A stretch of 56,780 bases of DNA from Halobacteriovoraceae bacterium (GTDB lineage: Bacteria > Bdellovibrionota > Bacteriovoracia > Bacteriovoracales > Bacteriovoracaceae). Position 1 is the stretch's first letter. Every line of letters begins with the position of its first letter. The stretch is from the NCBI GenBank assembly GCA_002711995.1, contig PASN01000020.1:1-56780 (forward strand), read 5' to 3'. Shown in pieces: positions 7,687-15,956 of this stretch. The notes beneath the pieces were generated by a model. The model saw only the letters and a program-made list of their open reading frames with translations, was not told where the DNA came from and did not search any database. The position numbers and the translations under genes were made by a program.

Positions 7687-9747
7687 ATGTCTTCGACACA
7701 AGATTTCAATCACTTAAAATCTGAAAATTCCAACTATCTTAAACAACACGCTGAAAACCCAGTATTTTGGAGAACATACAGTGATGCAGCCCTTAAGGAG
7801 GCGATGGATCAAGATAAACCTGTTCTTCTTTCAATTGGCTACTCGTCGTGTCATTGGTGTCATGTAATGGCGCACGAGTCTTTCGAAGATCAAAAAACGG
7901 CACAAATATTAAACGAAAACTTCATTCCTATTAAAGTAGATCGAGAGGAGATGCCCGATCTGGATCAGTATTACCAAATGATTTGTCAGTTGATGAACGG
8001 TGGCGGTGGTTGGCCATTAAATGTGTTTCTCACTCCAGACATGCAACCTTACTTTTGCGCGACCTATCTGCCTAAGGAAGACCAGCAAAACACTCCGTCG
8101 CTAGCAACTGCGGCCCAACAATTAGCAAAAGCATATAAGGATGACAAAGACACCGTTCATAAAAATGCCAAGCAACTTATAGAGGCGGCCAAAACTCCAG
8201 CAAAGGCTAAGCAGGAGGTCGAGTTTCAAGGTGAATTTCCTCCTGCGGGCTCAATACTAAACGCGGTTCGAGACTTTTCAGACACTAAAAATGGTGGGTA
8301 TGGAAAAGCTCCTAAATTTCCACAGTTTCCTTTTTATGAATTTGCGACAGAGCAAATCTTGGAGGGGATGATTCCTGAGGAGCTAGCGAAGCACATCGTG
8401 ACAAGTGTTGAGAAAATGCTCATGGGTGGAATTTACGATCATGCCCGCGGTGGAGTCCATAGATATAGCGTGGATGAACAATGGCTTGTGCCTCACTTTG
8501 AAAAAATGCTTTATGATCAGGCAGGTCTTTTAAAGGTTTTAAGCAAGCTAAGCCTTCTCTACCCTTCGCCACTTATACTTGACTCTCTTGTCCAAACATT
8601 GACTTATTTAGAAAGTGAAATGTTATCGGACGACAACTACTTCTTTACCTCTCAAGATGCGGATAGTGAGGGAGTTGAAGGACTATACTTCACATTTACG
8701 AAGGAAGAATTTATCGATGTTGTCACAAAGAGCAACGAGGATGTTGGTGAAAAGCTTGAAACAATTCTTTCTTGGTTTAGATTCACTGATGAAGGCAATT
8801 TTGAAAAGCAATTAAATGTTGTAGCTCTCAATCCAGAAAAGCGTGATGAGTACATCAGGCCAGAGAATTGGGAGATGGTTCGAAAAATAAAAACAGCACT
8901 GCTTGAAGAGCGTCAGAAAAGAATCCCCCCAAAGACGGACAATAAAGGTGTTGCTAGCTGGAACTTCCAGATGGGCGTGGCCCTAATAGATGTTTTGCAG
9001 TACTCAAAGATAGCACCGATCCAAGATGCTGCTTCCAAGCTTCTTAAAAGAGTTACTGAGGGAATTCACAAGACCTTTCTTGCTCATGGTGGAGAAAACG
9101 AAAGATCAAACATTATAGCCACCACAACCAAAAAGGATAACTCCCTTTTATTTGAAGACTATGTATTCTTCGCAGATTTTCAGTTGCGACTGTATGAAAT
9201 ATCTGGAAATGAAATTTTCAAAAATAATGGAATAGAGACTCTAGTCTATATAAAAGACAATTTCTTCAAGAAACATTTTTACACTAGAGCACTGGAGAGC
9301 GAGAAGGGATATGACAATATACCTGCTCCAGTTTTTGACCAATCATTCAGGTCCCCTCTGGGCACTTGCGTGTTCTTAATAAGAAAGTGGTCTCTTGAGT
9401 CTCCACAACTGGCAAAAATTTTGGCAGAGCTCGAGCCGACAATTGGCGATTTGAAGCATGTGGCATTGCAAAACCCACTTGGTTTTGGTGAGCTCCTTAG
9501 AGGACTTATTTATCCTAAAGCAGCTTTCAAGAAGATTTCAATCCCTCTTGCCTGGTTGAGAGATAATAAAATTCAAACGATGTTCCCTTATTTCTCAGCG
9601 AGGTTTGCAGTCAACTACCACGAGAAAGAGAATGAAACTTGGGAAATCTGCAACTATAACGCCTGTGAATTAAGTGGCGAAGGCATTGAAAACTTCAAAG
9701 AGGTTTTCTTTCCTAAGAAACAAGGAGATGCTCCTGAACAGTCTTAA
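7687..9747 (+). CDS. YyaL-type thioredoxin-domain (DUF255) protein
   Basis: 686 aa, the usual length of the YyaL/spermatogenesis-associated-protein-20 family: an N-terminal thioredoxin-like domain with the SCHWCHVMAHESFED motif (a CxxC active-site-like pair) and a C-terminal alpha/alpha-barrel resembling glycosidases (YGKAPKFPQFP, GGIYDHARGGVHRYSVD, VPHFEKMLYDQA). No signal peptide, so cytoplasmic. Biochemical role is poorly defined. AAGGAT precedes the ATG. The 3' end overlaps the next gene by about 20 bases. Confidence 0.88.
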   Translation: MSSTQDFNHLKSENSNYLKQHAENPVFWRTYSDAALKEAMDQDKPVLLSIGYSSCHWCHVMAHESFEDQKTAQILNENFIPIKVDREEMPDLDQYYQMICQLMNGGGGWPLNVFLTPDMQPYFCATYLPKEDQQNTPSLATAAQQLAKAYKDDKDTVHKNAKQLIEAAKTPAKAKQEVEFQGEFPPAGSILNAVRDFSDTKNGGYGKAPKFPQFPFYEFATEQILEGMIPEELAKHIVTSVEKMLMGGIYDHARGGVHRYSVDEQWLVPHFEKMLYDQAGLLKVLSKLSLLYPSPLILDSLVQTLTYLESEMLSDDNYFFTSQDADSEGVEGLYFTFTKEEFIDVVTKSNEDVGEKLETILSWFRFTDEGNFEKQLNVVALNPEKRDEYIRPENWEMVRKIKTALLEERQKRIPPKTDNKGVASWNFQMGVALIDVLQYSKIAPIQDAASKLLKRVTEGIHKTFLAHGGENERSNIIATTTKKDNSLLFEDYVFFADFQLRLYEISGNEIFKNNGIETLVYIKDNFFKKHFYTRALESEKGYDNIPAPVFDQSFRSPLGTCVFLIRKWSLESPQLAKILAELEPTIGDLKHVALQNPLGFGELLRGLIYPKAAFKKISIPLAWLRDNKIQTMFPYFSARFAVNYHEKENETWEICNYNACELSGEGIENFKEVFFPKKQGDAPEQS

Positions 9748-10624
9748 TCTAACAGTATGTGACTTCACCTCCCGCCTGCCAGGACCTTTGGCAGGCAGTA
9801 TTTTGGCCGATCTTGGTGCAAAAGTAGTTAAGATAGAGCTTTCCAGCAATTTAGATCCCTTTAATCCGCAGAGTAAAACCTCCCCGGAAGAAGTATTTGC
9901 GGGATGGTATAAAAACCTGAACAGTGAGAAAGACTCATTAATAATTGACAGTCTAGACTCTGAGGATGTGAGAAATATTTTAACCAAATCTGACCTCGCA
10001 TTAATACCGAACAATAGAAATTACTCTTGGCTTAAAGAGAAATATCCCGAGACCACTTTTGTTGAGGTGTGCGGTGGCTCAGGTGAGCAAAAATACCTCC
10101 ATGACCTAAACGCTTTGTTCCTTACCAACTCTTTTAAGCTTCATCTCATGGCCACAGGAGGAAAGACACTTCCCTACCTCCCAATTGCAGGAGTGGTATT
10201 TGCCCAGCAAATAGCTCTAGAGGCCTTAAGTGCGCATATACAGTCTAAACAAGGAATGAAGAGTAATAAGAAAGTATACCTCGACAAAGCTGCAAAACAA
10301 GTTTTAGACAAACTCTGGACCACCTCACTGCACAGCGCAGTGGCTCCCAAGGCATTGCACACAGGGAAATATCCTTGTTACAACATTTACCAGACGTCGG
10401 ATGGCCGTTATATTGGGCTTGCTGCGGTGGAAAACAAGTTTTGGATTAAGTTCTGTGAAGTTTTTAACCTTTCGTTATCATTGGATGATCGCTTTGATGA
10501 GACGGGAAGAACTGGCCAAAGCATCTCTAAAATGTTTTTAACCTATACAGGAAAAGAAGTAGAAGAACTCATCGGAAACAAAGACATATGCATAAATGTG
10601 TTTCCAGAAAAAGAAAAGGAATAG
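9728..10624 (+). CDS. CaiB/BaiF-family CoA-transferase homologue lacking the catalytic Asp
   Basis: About 298 aa, shorter than typical class III CoA-transferases (about 360-400). The family N-terminus is clear (LPGPLAGSILADLGAKVVKIE), and LHDLNAL aligns with the GHDINY motif of alpha-methylacyl-CoA racemase. Where the family has LxxxGDFxGG with the catalytic Asp, this protein reads LPIAGVVFAQ, so the Asp is Val. The C-terminus contains YQTSDGRYIGLAAVENKFW. The start is uncertain: AAGGAG abuts the ATG at 9728, CTG at 9734 has better spacing, and the frame is open to GTG at 9674. Probably not a standard transferase. Confidence 0.7.
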   Translation: MLLNSLNLTVCDFTSRLPGPLAGSILADLGAKVVKIELSSNLDPFNPQSKTSPEEVFAGWYKNLNSEKDSLIIDSLDSEDVRNILTKSDLALIPNNRNYSWLKEKYPETTFVEVCGGSGEQKYLHDLNALFLTNSFKLHLMATGGKTLPYLPIAGVVFAQQIALEALSAHIQSKQGMKSNKKVYLDKAAKQVLDKLWTTSLHSAVAPKALHTGKYPCYNIYQTSDGRYIGLAAVENKFWIKFCEVFNLSLSLDDRFDETGRTGQSISKMFLTYTGKEVEELIGNKDICINVFPEKEKE

Positions 10625-10626
10625 AT

Positions 10627-11097
10627 ATGAGCGAAGTTATGGGATTTCATTACACTCTTAAAGACGGCGAGGGCAACTTGGTTGACTCTAGCGAAGGAAG
10701 AGCTCCACTATTATTTTTAGTGGGAAGCGGTCAAATCATCCCAGGCCTAGAAAAAGAGCTTGAAGGCATGAATGTTGGCGACAAGAAACAAGTTGAAGTT
10801 AAAGCTGCCGACGCATATGGCGATGTAATTGAAGACTTAAAGATCACAGTAAAAAAAGATCAATTTCCTGAAGGTAGCGATGTTAAAGTTGGCGATCAAT
10901 TTCAGGTTAACAACGAGCCAAACGCTCCCATCTTTACAGTTATGGACATCAAAGAAAATGATGTAATGATCGACGGCAACCACCCAATGGCAGGAAAAGA
11001 CCTATTTTTCGATGTTGAAGTAACTGAGAAAAGAGCGGCTACAGACGAAGAAAAAGCTCATGGTCACGCGCATGGTGAAGGTGGACACCAACACTAA
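10627..11097 (+). CDS. slyD: SlyD-like FKBP peptidyl-prolyl isomerase
   Basis: Cytoplasmic prolyl isomerase and chaperone, 156 aa. FKBP strands (GFHYTLKDGEGNLVDSS, FLVGSGQIIPGLEKELEGMNVGDKKQVEV) are interrupted by the insert-in-flap domain (about residues 65-125). The tail is His-rich (HGHAHGEGGHQH), consistent with the metal binding of SlyD. The ATG at 10627 lies 2 bases after the stop of the CoA-transferase homologue and is preceded by AAGGA. The 3' end overlaps the convergent epimerase gene by 4 bases. Confidence 0.9.
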   Translation: MSEVMGFHYTLKDGEGNLVDSSEGRAPLLFLVGSGQIIPGLEKELEGMNVGDKKQVEVKAADAYGDVIEDLKITVKKDQFPEGSDVKVGDQFQVNNEPNAPIFTVMDIKENDVMIDGNHPMAGKDLFFDVEVTEKRAATDEEKAHGHAHGEGGHQH

Positions 11098-12065
11098 TCC
11101 TCTATTAAAGAGACCAAACCATTAGATTCATGAATCTTATTGTATGGGTCGTTTTTAATTAAAAGCGACCCATCTAAATCAAAATAATCCGCCAAGCTCC
11201 CAAGCCTCAACGCATTCCTGATACCAACCGAACTTTCTATCATGCAACCTAGCATGACCTTGAGACCTTTTGACTTCGCTCCTTCCGTCAACCTTTTTGC
11301 CTGTAAATAACCTCCGGCCTTCATTAGTTTGACATTTACTGAGTCGAAGAGTTCCGAAAGCGTCTGAAAGTCTGCATGGTCTTCTATTGATTCATCGGCC
11401 ATAATCTCAAAAGGAGTCTGCCCCTTTATCTTGCGATAGAGTTCCACATCAGAGGCCTTAAAGGGCTGCTCGATGAATTGGATATTTAAGCTTGAAACCT
11501 GATCAACAAATTTTTGAAAAGAGTCTAAAGAGGTGAACGCTTCATTGGCATCAATCCTAATCGGAGAGCTTGAGAATTTTGCAACCTGTTTTGTGAAGTC
11601 AACACAGTTTAACTCATTAACTTTAATTTTAATAAACTTGAATCTATTTATATCTGAAACATAGCTTTCCACAAGAGACTGGTCCATGATTGGAACAGAT
11701 ATAGAAGTCGCTGCAACTCTTAGGGAAGTAAGGTTTAAAAACTCCTCCACCCCAATTCCTTTCAATTTACAAATAAGGTCAATGGCCGCACAGACTAGGC
11801 CGTTTTTTAAGGAGTGACAAACTTTTGAGTGTGAGACTTCCTCTAGTAGAGCTTCAGGTTCATCAACTGTAGGGAACTCTTTTAGCTGCTTTAGCACGAG
11901 ATCTAGAGTTTCGTTATATCTTATGTTCGGAGCAACTTCCCCCAATCCAAACTGGCCACCGTGGGTAAGTTTAATAAAAACATTTTCTTTGAATAAGGCC
12001 TCGTTTCTAGAGATTTTCCAGTTTACTTTTAGATCAAGTTTTTTAGGTTCAAAACTAATCTTCAT
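11094..12065 (-). CDS. Dipeptide epimerase, enolase superfamily (probable L-Ala-D/L-Glu epimerase)
   Basis: 323 aa of the muconate-lactonizing subgroup. Catalytic features are visible: the KxK pair at about 146-148 (KIKVN), metal ligands D172 (RIDANEAF), E199 (FIEQPF) and D224 (ADES), and a C-terminal Lys in VKLMKAGG (246 or 249). This pattern fits Ala-Glu epimerases acting on murein peptides, although o-succinylbenzoate synthase-like members share it. The start overlaps the stop of the upstream NlpC/P60-like gene by 4 bases. That pairing supports a role in murein peptide recycling. Confidence 0.75.
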   Translation of the reverse strand: MKISFEPKKLDLKVNWKISRNEALFKENVFIKLTHGGQFGLGEVAPNIRYNETLDLVLKQLKEFPTVDEPEALLEEVSHSKVCHSLKNGLVCAAIDLICKLKGIGVEEFLNLTSLRVAATSISVPIMDQSLVESYVSDINRFKFIKIKVNELNCVDFTKQVAKFSSSPIRIDANEAFTSLDSFQKFVDQVSSLNIQFIEQPFKASDVELYRKIKGQTPFEIMADESIEDHADFQTLSELFDSVNVKLMKAGGYLQAKRLTEGAKSKGLKVMLGCMIESSVGIRNALRLGSLADYFDLDGSLLIKNDPYNKIHESNGLVSLIED

Positions 12066-12649
12066 AAGTGTCCCACAGTCTCGAATAGTTTCGACCTTTC
12101 AAAGTCTCCAGGGGAGTTTCCAAGTTTACCATCTGGGATGTTGTCCTTAAAAAACTTTGCCCAATACTTTCTGTTCTTATCATAACTCATGGGCTTCAGC
12201 GGCAGGCCCTCCCCATAAAATTTGTAAAAAAGCTTGTATGCAAGTTCACTACAGTAAAGCTTCTCACCTTTCTGGTTTTCATTAAACCATAAGAACTCAT
12301 TATCATAAGAAAGCCCTACCATGGGAAGAGCAATTCTAATTAGTTCTTTCTCAAGAAAATTGATATTTTTAAAACGTCTTACTTGAACATTCTCTCCAAC
12401 TTCAGTTCTATTTAAAAAATCAGCTAGCGGCGTGAGCTTAACTTCCCCGTATGCCTCTAGCACCAGATCTTCTCCGTCAATATTAAAATAAATACCCATA
12501 TGGGAGAACTTAGTGTTCTCTTGTTCTTCTATTAGAAAACAACTCCAACAGGAAAGTGGTTGAAGGAGTAAATCTCCAGTTTTCAAGGCGCCAAAAACAG
12601 CTGGCGCTGACATTACAAGAAATAGAGTAAAAATGAATTTTCTAACCAA
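12062..12649 (-). CDS. Secreted YiiX/NlpC-P60-like cysteine hydrolase
   Basis: 195 aa. A hydrophobic N-terminal signal peptide ends near APAVFG. The circularly permuted papain-like pattern follows: LKTGDLLLQ, then SHMGIYF with the His, EAYGEV, and YCSELAYKLFYKF with the likely nucleophile Cys. Such enzymes hydrolyse amide bonds in murein peptides or lipids. The start appears to be TTG at 12649, 7 bases after GAGG. The end overlaps the epimerase gene by 4 bases, so the two are co-transcribed. Confidence 0.7.
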   Translation of the reverse strand: MVRKFIFTLFLVMSAPAVFGALKTGDLLLQPLSCWSCFLIEEQENTKFSHMGIYFNIDGEDLVLEAYGEVKLTPLADFLNRTEVGENVQVRRFKNINFLEKELIRIALPMVGLSYDNEFLWFNENQKGEKLYCSELAYKLFYKFYGEGLPLKPMSYDKNRKYWAKFFKDNIPDGKLGNSPGDFERSKLFETVGHL

Positions 12650-12761
12650 AACATATCCTCATGATTACATATACTTAGGTTTATTATGAGCTGAATACTA
12701 TCCTATTCTTTTACAGAAAAAAAGGCACATCCCATAGCAGGCCATATAATAGAGTCATACT

Positions 12762-12788
12762 TAATAATTTCGAAGATTTAGCCGAAAA
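12762..12788 (+). promoter_or_regulatory. Sigma-28 (FliA)-like promoter
   Basis: TAAT (12762-12765), 15 bases, GCCGAAAA (12781-12788). The FliA consensus is TAAA-N15-GCCGATAA. It lies 24 bases before the ATG of the 688-aa secreted protein, with AAAGG between as ribosome-binding site. Confidence 0.5.
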
Positions 12789-12812
12789 GTTAGGTACGAA
12801 AAAGGTATTTAT

Positions 12813-14879
12813 ATGTTTCTAAAAAAAGTAGTTTCCACAATCATTCTTTCTGCTTTTGCTTTAAGCGCAATGGCCCAAGACTGCCCATCAGGCCACTATA
12901 TGCATCCAGAATTAAATCGATGCGTAATGAAGAGTTCAACCGTTTCCACTAAAACAAATGCAAATAGATGTGAAGGCATGTCTGGAGAGGCCTACTCAAA
13001 ATGCTTTAAAGACAATATCAAAGATGAACTGAAAGACTACAAAAAGCAGAGCAAAGTCTCCGATGGAAATTGGCATAGAGCAAGTGTTCCCCTAACAGTC
13101 GGGCTTCTGGCCGGCTATTACTTGATAATTAACAAAGAGAACTTCAAGTCCTGCAAAGCCACTTCCGTTTGGCTAATGCTAGGGGGTGCAGTTGCTGGAA
13201 CCTTAACAGAAATTACAGCTCAGCTAAGCTACTCAAAAAGCCTAAAGAAGCTAAACAAAAAGTATTCTGAAGATATCAGTAAGATAAGAAGTGAGAATGA
13301 TGAAGACTCAGAGGCCACAGAAGCCCAGACGCTGGCCTTAGAATCAATGAAAGAGCAAGAGAGAATTCGAATGAAGGCCTCTCAGACGAGGAAAAAAGGT
13401 CATGCCCTCGCCACTGCAATCTATGCCTCTGCCGTGGTTGCGGCCATCTATGAACAATCACTAATGGGCTTTGATTCTGCGGTTGGAAGCTGTCTCCCCT
13501 CTGAAGCAGGCGCAGGAACTTTGGAAGGTGCAATAAAAGAAGGAAACTACACCCCATTAAAAAGGCCTGCAAAAATCAAGCTTGCAAACCTTTGGCTTAA
13601 CGATGAATTTAAAAATGCCTTCATGGAGTTTTCTTACTTGGAAGAGGTAACCCTACCAGAGTTTGCAGAAATGATTACGAGAAAAATCTACCAGAACCTT
13701 ACCATATCCGATGCAGTCGCCAATGACGTCGCAGTTACAGAGGTAGATGCAAAAACACCATTGGACTCTATTAAGGATGCGGGAAATTCGGGTCTAGGTA
13801 AAACAATAAAGAAGTGGGTCGATAAAGGGATGGCCACTCCCTGGATCAGGGCCGCTTTGGCAGGAACCCTCAGCACATATTCCAACATGCTGAGAACATC
13901 AGCCAAAAAGAACGAGAAAATAAGTAAAGACCGGATTGAGGCTATCGATGAAATTCTAATTTCTTTTATTGATACCGGAGGAGCTCGTTTTGGCGTCACT
14001 TGCTCTGAAGAAAAGATGGACAACCCTTCAGTGCCGGAATGTTACTGCTTTAAAGAGGATGGCAGTCCAAACATGCAAAGAAAAAATAGACAAGTCTGCG
14101 TTACTTACAGAAGCAAGATTTCTTTGAAGGCAGAAAAATACTCAGGAGGAATGGCCTTAGGCTACTCCCCGGTTAAAGAATGCATAACCAATGATGGAAA
14201 GTCAGACACAGACTGTTCAATCTGTAAAAAGTATCCCCAGAAGTGCCCTGTTGTAGCTAGTGCAAACCTGGGTACAATCAATTTGCCTAAGAGTTTGGAA
14301 GTTCCCTCACTTTTAAAACAGTCAAACTCATTGGCAACAGGAAGGCTTGATCTCGCAAACCTAGAGACTGCGGACCTTAATAAAAAGGCAGCGAGGATCA
14401 ATAAAATTAGAGAGAAACTCGCAGAGAAGGCTCCGTATAGCAAGATATTACAAAAGGTAAAAAACCTTGAGGGAAAGTTTCAAAAAGCAACTCCATCTCT
14501 ATTTAGGAAGAGTTTTGGCGCAAGTGCCCCTCTTAACCTGGCCAGCACTAACTTAAAGGGTTCTTCATCCCCCACTATAGCGGATGCCCCTGAAAAGAAG
14601 AGTGGAAACAAAGTTGATATTAATAAATCGACAATGGCCACGGCCAAAAGCTTTGAGATGCCTAAAGGACAGACAGAAGAAGAGTTTGACTTTGGATTTG
14701 GCGAGGATGATTCATCTGCTGGTATTGAGGTATTAACTGAAAAAGAAAAGATTATGAATAAGAACTTCTCAATGAAAGGAGATATTCATAAAGGCTCTGA
14801 CACTAACCTTTTTAAAATACTCTCAATAAGATATAAAAAGAGTGCATTGAGACGACTATTTAAAGAAGAAGAGCAGTAA
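12813..14879 (+). CDS. Large secreted/membrane protein of unknown family with DIHK...FKILSxRY C-terminus
   Basis: 688 aa, not recognised. A signal peptide (1-21, cleavage after SAMA) is followed by a Cys-containing segment (CPSGHYMHPELNRCV). Hydrophobic segments lie near 91-106, 118-135 and 196-213, with a charged coil (140-195) between the last two. The middle has a Cys-rich part (350-470) with CSEEKMDNPSVPECYCF. The tail is low-complexity and charged. Residues 657-674 read DIHK-x5-LFKILSIRY, shared with the 1011-aa protein and, more weakly, the 808-aa protein in this cluster. A sigma-28-like promoter precedes it. The peptidase gene starts 5 bases downstream. Confidence 0.85.
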   Translation: MFLKKVVSTIILSAFALSAMAQDCPSGHYMHPELNRCVMKSSTVSTKTNANRCEGMSGEAYSKCFKDNIKDELKDYKKQSKVSDGNWHRASVPLTVGLLAGYYLIINKENFKSCKATSVWLMLGGAVAGTLTEITAQLSYSKSLKKLNKKYSEDISKIRSENDEDSEATEAQTLALESMKEQERIRMKASQTRKKGHALATAIYASAVVAAIYEQSLMGFDSAVGSCLPSEAGAGTLEGAIKEGNYTPLKRPAKIKLANLWLNDEFKNAFMEFSYLEEVTLPEFAEMITRKIYQNLTISDAVANDVAVTEVDAKTPLDSIKDAGNSGLGKTIKKWVDKGMATPWIRAALAGTLSTYSNMLRTSAKKNEKISKDRIEAIDEILISFIDTGGARFGVTCSEEKMDNPSVPECYCFKEDGSPNMQRKNRQVCVTYRSKISLKAEKYSGGMALGYSPVKECITNDGKSDTDCSICKKYPQKCPVVASANLGTINLPKSLEVPSLLKQSNSLATGRLDLANLETADLNKKAARINKIREKLAEKAPYSKILQKVKNLEGKFQKATPSLFRKSFGASAPLNLASTNLKGSSSPTIADAPEKKSGNKVDINKSTMATAKSFEMPKGQTEEEFDFGFGEDDSSAGIEVLTEKEKIMNKNFSMKGDIHKGSDTNLFKILSIRYKKSALRRLFKEEEQ

Positions 14880-14884
14880 CAAAT

Positions 14885-15550
14885 ATGAGCTACGAAAAGC
14901 TTACAGGTAGAAACAACACAGAACTTACAGAGTGGGCCAAGGATGTTTTAATCGCCCCCCAGGCTAAAGAAGAGCTCCTAAGGCTACAAAAAGCTGCTAA
15001 GGAAGCCAACATCCACATAGAGGTCGCTAGCGCCTATCGCAGCTATGATAGACAACTGGCGATATGGAACGCAAAGGCCAGTGGCAAACGAATCCTTCGT
15101 GATCGCAGGGAAAACGTAGTAGATTTCGAGTCAGCATCAGATGAAGAGGTTTTAAATGCCATAATGGCATGGTCCGCAATCCCCGGCGCAAGCCGCCACC
15201 ATTGGGGAACTGAAGTTGATATCTACGACTGCAATGTAAAAACAAGAGATAATTTAGAACTTACGGTTAGGGAATGTGATAGGGACTTCTCAAGCCTTTA
15301 CCAATGGATAGATGAAAACCTTCCAAACTTCAGCTTTCACAGGCCATATAGTGAAGACCTAGGCGGTGTTTCGGTTGAACCTTGGCATCTTTCCTACACC
15401 CCTCTATCCAATCAATTTGAAGAGAGCTACACTATAGAAGTCTTCAGACGAAACATTGAAGAATCGAAAATGCTTTTAAAGAAACCAATACTGAATAGAC
15501 TTGAAGAATTTTATAATCAATATGTGATCAATACGGCCTATTCGAAATAA
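14885..15550 (+). CDS. M15 family D,D-carboxypeptidase (VanY-like), no signal peptide
   Basis: 221 aa. Zinc peptidase signature SRHHWGTEVD (S103, H105, D112) and the second motif EPWHLSY (E165, H168) identify the M15B VanY/DacB-type fold that removes terminal D-Ala from murein stem peptides; AYRSYDRQ is the conserved strand before them. No N-terminal hydrophobic segment is present, which is unusual for a murein-trimming enzyme. It begins 5 bases after the 688-aa secreted protein and is probably co-transcribed with it. Confidence 0.85.
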   Translation: MSYEKLTGRNNTELTEWAKDVLIAPQAKEELLRLQKAAKEANIHIEVASAYRSYDRQLAIWNAKASGKRILRDRRENVVDFESASDEEVLNAIMAWSAIPGASRHHWGTEVDIYDCNVKTRDNLELTVRECDRDFSSLYQWIDENLPNFSFHRPYSEDLGGVSVEPWHLSYTPLSNQFEESYTIEVFRRNIEESKMLLKKPILNRLEEFYNQYVINTAYSK

Positions 15551-15554
15551 AAAG

Positions 15555-15956
15555 CTAAGTCACTGCTCTAAGCCACTGCTCAGGCATTTCAACAAGCCTT
15601 CTAAGCTGCATATCCATAAAGCCAAAAGTAAATAGTGCCTCGCTGGCGACTTCTCCAGCTTCATTGACCATAACTTGTCGCATCTTCATAATTTTGGAGG
15701 ACATATCTAGAGATTGAGAATGAATTTTAATAACTTGCCTGTTTTTGAGTTCTCGCTTGAACCTCAGATTAACATCCAGAACCACAGGACCTTTTTTCTC
15801 ATTTTGAATGACTTCTAGTCCGTATCCATTCTTAGTAATGAAGTCCCACCTGGCCTCTTCATATAGAGTCAGATAGGCCGCATTGTTAACATGTCCAAAT
15901 GTGTCCAAGTGATTTTCTTTTATCATCACCGTGTAGATAAACTCGTTAAATGCCAT
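15555..15956 (-). CDS. Acyl-CoA thioesterase, 4-hydroxybenzoyl-CoA (YbgC/FadM) hotdog family
   Basis: 133 aa single hotdog domain. It carries the family signature DTFGHVNNAAYLTLYEEARWDF with the catalytic Asp near the N-terminus. It hydrolyses acyl-CoA thioesters in the cytoplasm. The frame is open far upstream, but ATG at 15956-15954 overlaps the stop of the 808-aa secreted protein gene by 11 bases and gives the normal family length. An alternative ATG lies 12 bases further upstream. Confidence 0.85.
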   Translation of the reverse strand: MAFNEFIYTVMIKENHLDTFGHVNNAAYLTLYEEARWDFITKNGYGLEVIQNEKKGPVVLDVNLRFKRELKNRQVIKIHSQSLDMSSKIMKMRQVMVNEAGEVASEALFTFGFMDMQLRRLVEMPEQWLRAVT

